64,000 bases of DNA from DATFWC01 sp963777755 (GTDB lineage Bacteria; Pseudomonadota; Alphaproteobacteria; Rhizobiales; Xanthobacteraceae). Below the pieces are notes generated by a model, which was not told the DNA's origin, did not search any database, and saw only the letters and a list, made by a program, of their open reading frames with translations. Positions 58,001 through 64,000 of the stretch are shown in pieces. The stretch is taken from contig CAVZSC010000011.1 in assembly GCA_963777755.1 (NCBI GenBank), positions 1-64,000 of the forward strand, in the 5' to 3' direction. Within the stretch, counting starts at the first letter, position 1; each line of letters begins with the position of its first letter. Made by a program: the position numbers and the translations under genes.

Positions 58001-58960
58001 TCACTTCTGCTGGCTCGCCCGTCGGGCGACCGGAACCCACTTGTCGATCTCCGCCTGCACGAACCGCGTGAGCTCGCCCGGCGTCATCATCTTGATCTCC
58101 ACGGCGTCCTGCGCAAGCTGCTTCTTCACCTGCGGCAGGGCGAACGCGTCGGCGACGGCGCGATTGACCTTGTCGGCGATCTCGGCCGGCAGACCGGCCG
58201 GCGCGGAGAGCGCCCACCACGTGGTGGCGACGAGGTCGTGATAGCCGAGCTGATGAAGCGTCGGCACATCGGGGAAGTCGGCCAAGCGGGCGGCCGAGGA
58301 GACCGCGAGCGGCACGAGCTTGCCGGCGCGCACCTGTTCGCCGGCGGTGGAGAAGCTCATCATCCCGACCTTCACGTGGCCGGCGACGAGATCGGTCAGC
58401 GCCGCGGCGCCACCCCGATAGGGGACATGGGTAAGAGCGATGCTCTCCTTCGTCGCCAGATATTCGGCGACCAGGTTGCCGACGCTGCCCACGCCGGGAG
58501 AGACGTATTGCAGGCTCTCGGCTCGCGCGCGACGCATGAACCCGTCAAACGAGGTCGCGCCGAAGCTCGGGTGCACGACGAACATGTTCGGTGCGCCGCC
58601 AAGATACGCCACGTGGGTGAAGTCCCGGATCGGGTCGAAGCCGGCGTTGCGGTTCATCGACGGCGCCAGCACGTGCGTCGACATTCCGGACAGCGTGAAG
58701 GTGTAGCCGTCCGGCTCGGCGCGTGCCACCGCCTCGCTGCCGACGATGCTGCCCCCGCCGGGCCGGTTCTCCACGTAGAACGCCTTGCCGAGGGCGGCGC
58801 CCAGCACGTCGGCGAACAGGCGGCCGAGCGTATCGGCGGCACCACCCGGCGCATAGGAGACGACGATGCGCACCGGCTTGACCGGCCATTCGGCCGCGTC
58901 GGCGCCGCGCCCGCAAAGCGCAACGAGAATCGCCAGAAGACCGCCGAGGATGCGCCTCAT
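58001..58960 (-). CDS. Bug/TctC-family solute-binding protein 2
   Basis: A 319-aa periplasmic binding protein with signal peptide (cleavage near GADA-AEW) and WPVKPVRIVVSYAPGGAADT, FYVENRPGGGSIVGSEAVA and ALTHVPYRGGAAALTDLVAG, all family marks. It lies 19 bp upstream of the other Bug gene, so the pair is probably one operon. ATG 58960 (MRRILGG) is preferred to 58975. Confidence 0.88.
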   Translation of the reverse strand: MRRILGGLLAILVALCGRGADAAEWPVKPVRIVVSYAPGGAADTLGRLFADVLGAALGKAFYVENRPGGGSIVGSEAVARAEPDGYTFTLSGMSTHVLAPSMNRNAGFDPIRDFTHVAYLGGAPNMFVVHPSFGATSFDGFMRRARAESLQYVSPGVGSVGNLVAEYLATKESIALTHVPYRGGAAALTDLVAGHVKVGMMSFSTAGEQVRAGKLVPLAVSSAARLADFPDVPTLHQLGYHDLVATTWWALSAPAGLPAEIADKVNRAVADAFALPQVKKQLAQDAVEIKMMTPGELTRFVQAEIDKWVPVARRASQQK

Positions 58961-59042
58961 TCGTTTATCCCGCAATAAGCCGAAGGCCGAATTTGCAGAT
59001 TCCCCTGCGAGCGATTACATTCGGCGCATCGTCAACCAACCG

Positions 59043-59056
59043 AAAGGAGGTGATCC
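59043..59056 (+). promoter_or_regulatory. Extended 14-nt Shine-Dalgarno sequence
   Basis: AAAGGAGGTGATCC is complementary over all 14 bases to the conserved 3' end of 16S rRNA (GGATCACCTCCTTT). It is separated from a GTG start by one base. Normal sites in this window match only 4-7 bases. Confidence 0.7.
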
Positions 59057-59057
59057 A

Positions 59058-59189
59058 GTGTCTTATCACCATGCGAAAGCTGGCGAAAATCGGCGAGAGG
59101 GCACGAAATCACTTGAACCCCAAAAGCAGGGGTTTATCGTGTTGACTTGCTTCGCCGGCAACCGCCGGCAACCGGGGGCAACCGGCTAA
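59058..59189 (+). CDS. Small protein (43 aa) with a maximal ribosome site
   Basis: The GTG frame starts MSYHHAKAGENRREGTKSLE and continues PQKQGFIVLTCFAG. It is preceded by a 14-nt extended Shine-Dalgarno match. It is unknown whether it encodes a protein or a regulatory leader for the integrase, whose GTG lies about 37 bp after its stop codon. I do not recognise a family. Confidence 0.55.
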   Translation: MSYHHAKAGENRREGTKSLEPQKQGFIVLTCFAGNRRQPGATG

Positions 59190-59225
59190 ATTTCCGTCCC
59201 CGGGCCGTCCCCAAGGGGCGATCGG

Positions 59226-60513
59226 GTGCAAAAGGGCTCTTACCGATACCCTCGTTCGCACATCTGCGCGTGCGCCGGTCTCGGGGCGAACTGAGATCGG
59301 CGACGCGAAATGTGCGGGACTCGTTTTCCGTGTCACGTCAAACGGCGCCCGGTCATGGTGCTTCCGGTTTACTGATCCTGATACGCGCCGCGACGCGCGA
59401 TTGACGATCGGCCCCTACCCCACAATCAAGCTCGGCAAAGCGCGCAAGCTGGCGGACGGCCACCGCACGGCTGTTGCCGATGGAAAGAACCCGCTCGCCG
59501 AGCAACGGAAGGCTCGGGCCGGTGCCGACGCTGCGACGTTCGCCTACCTCGCCGACCGCTACATGGTCGAGCACGCCCGGCGGCCAAGAAATCCCATGCT
59601 GCCGACGCCCGGAATCTGCGGCTACACATCTTGCCGCGGTGGCGATCTCGCGCCTATGCCTCGATCTCGCGAGCCGATGTAGTCGAATTGCTGGAGCGGA
59701 TCGTCACCGCCCGCAAGCTGACGCTGGTCAACCGCGTTCAGGCTCTCGTTTCCAAGATATTCGCATTCGGGATTGATGTCGGATTGCTGACGACGAGCCC
59801 GTGCTTTCGGCTGAAACGCCGCGGCACCGAGCGTGCCCGCAAGCGTGTCCTGTCCGACGACGAAATCCGGCTCTTTTGGTCTCGCATTGGCGAGCGATCG
59901 GCGTTCGGCACCGGCCGCGCCTTGCTGACTGGCACTCTTGACCGGCGCCCGCGTTGGCGAGATCGCCGGCATGTGCCGAGCAGAGTTGGAGCACGTCCAC
60001 GACGCCGAGCGCGCGGCGTGGGTGCTGCCAGGCGAGCGGACTAAGAACGGGCGCCCGCATGGCGTCCCGCTCACTGGAGCGGCCCGCCAGCTCGTGCTGG
60101 AGCTATTGGGTGAGATTGGGAAGGGCGACAGCTACTTGTTCCCGGCTCGGGCTCGGGACGATCGACCTATCGGCGGGCAAACGCTCTCAAATGCAATGCT
60201 GCGGTTCGGCGACGCCATTGAGGGCGACGACGAGGCCGAGCGTTCATGGCGGGCCGAACGCCCGAGCGCGCATGATTTGCGGCGCACGTTTGCCACGCGC
60301 ATGGCAGGGCTCGGCGTCTCACAAGAGATCAGGGACCGGCTCCTGAACCATGCGCCGCGCTCGATCGAGGGCCGGCATTACAACGCACACGACTATTTCG
60401 CCGAGAAGTGGCGCGCGTTGCAGCAATGGGACGTGGCGCTCGAAGGCATCTTGAGCGATCGGCCCGACGCCGTTGTGCCGATCGGCACCGCACGCAAGAG
60501 GGCGCGAGCATGA
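59226..60513 (+). pseudogene. P4-type tyrosine recombinase (three frame breaks)
   Basis: Site-specific integrase marking the end of an integrative element. The N-terminal arm-binding domain (ALTDTLVRT, then WCFRFTDPDTRRDARLTIGP) is followed by the core (SRADVVELLERIVTARKLTL) and catalytic residues: Arg in TGARVGEIAGM, His-x-x-Arg in AHDLRRTFATRM, LLNHA, and a final tyrosine near GRHYNAHDY. The frame breaks near 59236 (one extra G), 59590 (one missing base) and 59932 (one extra A). Net restoration gives about 428 residues, a normal length. GTG at 59226 has AAGGGG upstream. Confidence 0.8.
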
Positions 60514-60656
60514 GCCTAACCGATCTTGTCGAGGATGCATCCGCGATCGAGGCAATGGTAGGCATTGCACCGGCCGAGCCCGCCGTAGCCGAGCCGAGCG
60601 AGGCCGGCGGGCCCAACTCGATCGATAAGAACCATCGGGCTCAGCAACGACACTAA
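60510..60656 (+). CDS. Small hypothetical protein overlapping the integrase
   Basis: A 48-aa frame, MSLTDLVEDASAIEAMVGIA followed by an Ala/Pro/Glu-rich stretch. Its ATG overlaps the integrase stop by ATGA, so it is likely translated with it. No family recognised. Confidence 0.4.
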   Translation: MSLTDLVEDASAIEAMVGIAPAEPAVAEPSEAGGPNSIDKNHRAQQRH

Positions 60657-60974
60657 CGAATTACTCGGCAAAATGTTCATTGATATGCACTACAGGATGA
60701 CGATCAACCTGGGAGCCAGTGCCGAGCCATACTGGCTGGCCATAGTCGAGCGGCTTCGCTTGATCGGCGTACTCTACGTGCTCCGTGAGTTTGTTGGCCG
60801 CGCATGGCTTGAACGCGGGCCGTCTCGAGACCTTCAACAGTTTATTCAAAGGGTCATACTGTCGTTGGAGCAATTGAACGATGGCGTGCGGCATCCAATG
60901 TTTGCGCCAATCGGTCCCGGCCGCGGCGCGAGCGATGACCGGCGGAAATCTGGTGCGCCCGGAAGATAGTCTGC
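60657..60974. other. Element region without a clear gene
   Basis: About 320 bp with lower GC. A 98-codon frame at 60673-60969 has no recognisable domain and a poor ribosome site. Given the frame breaks nearby it may be part of a decayed gene, but I cannot assign one. Confidence 0.4.
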
Positions 60975-61329
60975 TTGGCGCTTTATTGCCTTGAACGGGA
61001 CGGCGGGGGCAAAGGCCGGCTTCACAGCTTGGCGCACGACCTAGCCAAACACGAGATTTTCAAGCGGCTAATGCGGAGGCACAAGAGAAAGACTCGGGAC
61101 ACTCTGGCCAGCGCCATTGTGTCGTGGTTCACGAGTTTTAAACAGGGCAAGGCGCATTGGTCCGAGCAAAACAGCTGGCAGAACATTTGCCGTCTAATGG
61201 ATCATACCGCGGGGGGCGACCCAAGAAATAGCCGAATTGGCCCCGTTCTTGGTCGCAATGGCCATCAATGAAACGGCCAAGATCATTTCCGCCGAGCCGA
61301 CAAAGAAGCCGATCGACGACGCGGCGTAA
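60975..61329 (+). pseudogene. Hypothetical element protein with one frame break
   Basis: The first frame reads to SWQNICRLMDHTAG. The next frame then continues TQEIAELAPFLVAMAINETA and ends PTKKPIDDAA. A run of six Gs at 61212-61217 would restore the frame as five. The family is unknown, and the position between integrase and AlpA-like gene suggests an element accessory gene. Confidence 0.45.
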
Positions 61330-61449
61330 ATTCTAGTTCGCGTACCAAACTATATTTTGGTTCGCGATTAGGATCGCGCTGAGCGGCCGTATCTTTCGCG
61401 TGTGGTCGCCGGCAATCGCCGCGGCCGGAACAACGCGAAAGAGGCAAAC

Positions 61450-61798
61450 ATGAACGATCCTGCCTTGCAGGCCCCGGCCTGGCCGGCGACGCCGCTCGCT
61501 GCAATCGGTGGTAACCGCCACGAAAGGCGAGCTGCCCAAGCCGCAGCCAGAACCGGATCATCCGTCAAGGACTTTGCTGCCCGGAACAATCTCGGCTTGA
61601 CGAAAGTCTACGCCGAGATCGGCGCCGGCCGACTGATCGCCCACAAGATCGCGATCCCGGACCATCATTTTCGACGAGGACGAGCTGGCGTGGCGCGCGT
61701 CGCTTCCCAAGCTCAATCCGTTCAGGCCGGGGCCTAGTGTCTGCCTTCAACTCATACCGCACGGGAGCGCCGGTCAGAGAAAGACCGGCGCACGGTGA
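61450..61798 (+). pseudogene. AlpA-like helix-turn-helix protein with one frame break
   Basis: An excisionase/AlpA-type small DNA-binding protein: SVKDFAARNNLGLTKVYAEI, GAGRLIAHKI, then in the next frame TIIFDEDELAWRASLPKLNP. The break is near 61655, in GATCGCGATCCCGG. Such proteins control excision or gene expression of the integrated element. In the second frame the stop is at 61798. Confidence 0.6.
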
Positions 61799-61834
61799 CA
61801 GCCGCCCGCCGGTCAAAAATAGGATCGAAATGCC

Positions 61835-61951
61835 ATGCGCTTTTACACCCCTCCGCAGAGCCGCCGCAAGAGCGGCGTGATCTGCCGTCGCGTTCGTAGC
61901 GTCGGCCGCACGCCGGGCGCCAAGGGCTCCGACACGGAATCGGCGCCATGA
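61835..61951 (+). CDS. Small basic protein (38 aa), hypothetical
   Basis: The frame MRFYTPPQSRRKSGVICRRV continues for 18 residues and ends ESAP. Its stop overlaps the next gene's ATG (ATGA). It is highly basic, function unknown. Confidence 0.35.
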   Translation: MRFYTPPQSRRKSGVICRRVRSVGRTPGAKGSDTESAP

Positions 61952-62824
61952 CAAGCATCGAGTTTGCTTTATCAGGCTAGCCACATAAAGCGGCGCCGCT
62001 CGACCAAGGCCGAGGTCGAGCAGCGCCGCGAGCAGTCTGCTCGAGATCGTCGTCGGCGATGAAGCCGATGACGGTGCGGCAGGTGTTCTACCAGGCCACC
62101 GTCCGCGGCATCGTCGAGAAGACCGAGGCCGGCTACGCCAAGGTGCAGACCGATCTCGTGCTGATGCGCCGGGCCGGGCGATCTGCCCTACGACTGGCTC
62201 GCCGACAACACCCGCTGGCAGCGCAAGCCGCGGACCTTCAGCAGCGTCGAGCAGGCGCTGGACGACACCGCCCGGCTCTATCGCAAGGCGCTCTGGGCCG
62301 ACGCCGACGCCTACGTCGAGATCTGGCTGGAGAAGGACGCGCTGGCCGGCGTCGTCTGCCCGATCACCGCCATGTACGACGTGCCGCTGATGGTGGCGCG
62401 CGGCTACGCCAGCCTGTCGTTCCTGCACAGCGCGGCCGAGTACATCAACGACCTCGACGGTGCCGGCCTACATCTACCACCTCGGCGACTTCGATCCGTC
62501 CGGCGTCAATGCCGGCGAGAAGATCGAGGAGACGCTGCGGGAGATGGCGCCGGAGGCCGAGATCCACTTCGAGCGCATCGCCGTCACGCCCGAGCAGATC
62601 GCGGCTGGGACCTGCCGACGCGGCCGACCAAGGCCACCGACACCCGGGCCAAGGGCTTCGGCGACATCTCGGTCGAGCTCGACGCGATCGAGCCCGACGC
62701 TGCTGCGCGAGCTCGTCGAGAGGCGATCGAGCGGCATCTGCCGGCCGAGCAATTCGAGGTCCTGAAGGCCGCCGAGGAAAGCGAGCGCGAGCTGATCCGG
62801 CAATTCGTTGGAGCCGCAGCATGA
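61948..62824 (+). pseudogene. Toprim-domain element protein with many frame breaks
   Basis: Recognisable blocks in order are PMTVRQVFYQATVRGIVEKT, LPYDWLADNTRWQRKPRTFS, YVEIWLEKDALAGVVCPITA (Toprim glutamate), AYIYHLGDFDPSGVNAGEKI (Toprim DxD), RPTKATDTRAKGFGDISVEL and ERELIRQFVGAAA. The family occurs in prophages and islands and resembles topoisomerase/Spo11-type Toprim proteins. Breaks lie near 62055, 62175, 62461, 62606, 62706 and 62728, mostly single-base gains or losses. Confidence 0.65.
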
Positions 62825-63158
62825 GCAAGCTCACCCTCGAATGTGTCGGCTGGAAGCCGCTGCGCCGCAACACCTTGGTCGGCTTCGCCGAGATCCGCGT
62901 CGTCGATATGCGGCTGACCATCGCCGACGTCGCCATCCACGAGAAGGGCGCGGCACGCTGGGCGGCGCTGCCGGCCAAGCCGTCATCGACCGCGACGGCG
63001 TCGCCGAGCGGCGATCCGGCCTCCGACAAGATTCAGTACGTTCCGCTGTTCGAGTTCGAAACCGCGGGCGTGCGCAACGCCTTCTCGCGCAGGCCGCGAT
63101 CGCCGCCGTGCTCGAGCTGCACCCGGACGCGTTCGACGAACAGGCGGTGCCGGCATGA
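62821..63158 (+). pseudogene. Small phage-type protein with frame breaks
   Basis: The blocks KLTLECVGWKPLRRNTLVGF, AEIRVVDMRLTIADVAIHEK, IQYVPLFEFETAGVRNAFS and AAIAAVLELHPDAFDEQA sit in three frames with breaks near 62981, 63006 and 63086. The restored length is about 112 residues. The family is common in phage-like islands. The gene overlaps both neighbours by ATGA. Confidence 0.55.
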
Positions 63159-63952
63159 CCGTGCACCGCGAACTCGTTGCCCGGCACGCCGCCCCGTCCC
63201 CATCGGCTGTGGATCACGCCCTGAAGCTTGCCGGTCAGGGGCTCCGCGGTCTTCCCGTGCAGGCCAGCGACAAGAAGCCGTACACGGAGCACGGCTTTCA
63301 CGATGCTTCGCGCGACGAGGCGCAGATCCGTGCGTGGTGGCGGCAATATCCCGAGGCGCTGATCGGCGTCCCGACCGGCCTCAAGTTCGTGGTGCTCGAC
63401 CTCGACCTTCAGCACGTCGAGGCGCAGGAGTGGTACGGCCGCGCCAACCTGCCGCCGACGCGGACACACATCACAAGATCGGGCGGCCGGCATCTCCTCT
63501 TCCAGCCGCACATCGCGGTGAAGAACACAGCCGGCAAGATCTGGCCGCACGTCGATACGCGCGGGCTCGGCGGCTACGTCATCTGGTGGCCGGCAGCCGG
63601 GCTTCCCATGATGCACGGCGGCGTCCTCGAGCCGGTGCCCGCGTGGATCCTGAAGCGGCTCCATCCGCCGGAGCGATCCAATATCGCCACCCGCGCAGTG
63701 CGGCGCGTGCTGCGCGGCGATCGGGACCTTGAGCCGCTTTGCCTCGAGATCATGCGGGCGCGCAACGGCGAGCGAAACTGCATCACGTACTGGGCGGCGT
63801 GCAGGCTAGCGGAGCACGTTCGGAACGGGCAGCTCGGCCGCAATCACATGATCGACCTCGTGGTCGGCTCCGCCGCACGCTGCGGATTGCCGGAGCGCGA
63901 GGCAAGGACGATCGCCCTCAGCGCCCTGCGTACCGAGGGAGCGGCGTCATGA
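63155..63952 (+). CDS. Bifunctional DNA primase/polymerase domain protein
   Basis: A 265-aa Prim-Pol N-terminal domain: GLRGLPVQASDKKPYTEHGF, LKFVVLDLDLQHVEAQEWYG (metal DxD), THITRSGGRHLLFQP and WPHVDTRGLGGYVIWWP. It primes or replicates the element. It is the first clearly intact gene in the element and overlaps its neighbours by ATGA on both sides. Confidence 0.85.
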   Translation: MTVHRELVARHAAPSPSAVDHALKLAGQGLRGLPVQASDKKPYTEHGFHDASRDEAQIRAWWRQYPEALIGVPTGLKFVVLDLDLQHVEAQEWYGRANLPPTRTHITRSGGRHLLFQPHIAVKNTAGKIWPHVDTRGLGGYVIWWPAAGLPMMHGGVLEPVPAWILKRLHPPERSNIATRAVRRVLRGDRDLEPLCLEIMRARNGERNCITYWAACRLAEHVRNGQLGRNHMIDLVVGSAARCGLPEREARTIALSALRTEGAAS

Positions 63953-64000
63953 CCGACAAGCTCGTCACGAACTTTCTCGACAAGCTCGCCGGCAAGGAGC
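63949..64000 (+). CDS. Element gene truncated by the window end
   Basis: It begins MTDKLVTNFLDKLAGKE and runs off the window. Its start overlaps the primase stop by ATGA. The family is unclear from 17 residues. Confidence 0.5.
   Translation, partial: MTDKLVTNFLDKLAGKE

Noticed and set aside
59043..59056. A fragment of a 16S rRNA gene
   Set aside because: Only the 14-base anti-Shine-Dalgarno complement matches, in the orientation of a ribosome site before a GTG. Flanking bases do not resemble rRNA.

Overview
The window looks like a chromosomal segment of a high-GC alphaproteobacterium of the Hyphomicrobiales (Rhizobiales). Three things point there: a circularly permuted two-piece tmRNA gene next to an SspB-type adaptor, the gene run thyA-folA-hflK-hflC-DUF2065-degP / serB / miaA-ilvI-ilvH-ilvC, and many orphan solute-binding proteins of the Bug/TctC, TAXI, TRAP and NitT types. 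Gene identities come from reading the translations; no database search was run.

Layout. 1-1292: four tandem hairpin repeats and a broken TctC-type pseudogene. 1.5-4.8 kb: class II aldolase and a molybdenum hydroxylase large subunit. 4.8-12.9 kb: tRNA-Lys, leuA with an LLLL leader peptide, a NUDIX-PPK2 pair, PhzF, pdxY and an ABC substrate-binding protein. 11.8-17.2 kb: a TRAP operon (dctPQM) lying between the parts of that ABC transporter. 17.2-25.4 kb: an alkaline-phosphatase-superfamily membrane enzyme, then ilvC, an inserted mazEF pair, ilvH, ilvI with a Phe-Leu-Ile-Val leader peptide and terminator, miaA and serB. 25.5-31 kb: degP, DUF2065, hflC, hflK, folA, thyA. 31-34.5 kb: tctA-tctB and a DUF2939 protein. 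34.5-38.2 kb: tmRNA, sspB, fumC, DUF4169 and a ribbon-helix-helix protein. 38.2-48.6 kb: AsmA, a D-lactate-dehydrogenase-like flavoprotein, a winged-helix/hydrolase fusion, a thioesterase and a PcrA/UvrD helicase. 48.6-59 kb: two more hairpins, YaiI, CspA, a ParB-domain protein, an L,D-transpeptidase, an EamA transporter, a ParA ATPase, an ABC-TAXI-PHA cluster and two Bug proteins. 59-64 kb: the integrase end of an integrative element with an AlpA-like protein, a Toprim protein, a small phage-type protein and a primase-polymerase. Almost every gene in it except the last is frameshifted.

Two observations stand out. First, six hairpin elements share one architecture: CTAGTG/CTGGTG ends, a 10-bp helix, a TTT bulge, a second helix and a G-rich loop. 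Their stem sequences differ between copies yet pair within each copy. Second, all four frameshifts found in otherwise intact conserved chromosomal genes (leuA, degP, the hydrolase fusion, pcrA) are one extra A inside a GANTC site. That is the CcrM methylation motif, so these are probably base-calling artefacts and the genes are probably intact. Branched-chain amino acid synthesis (leuA, ilvC, ilvH, ilvI) is the main coherent pathway, and both leuA and ilvI carry apparent ribosome-mediated attenuators.
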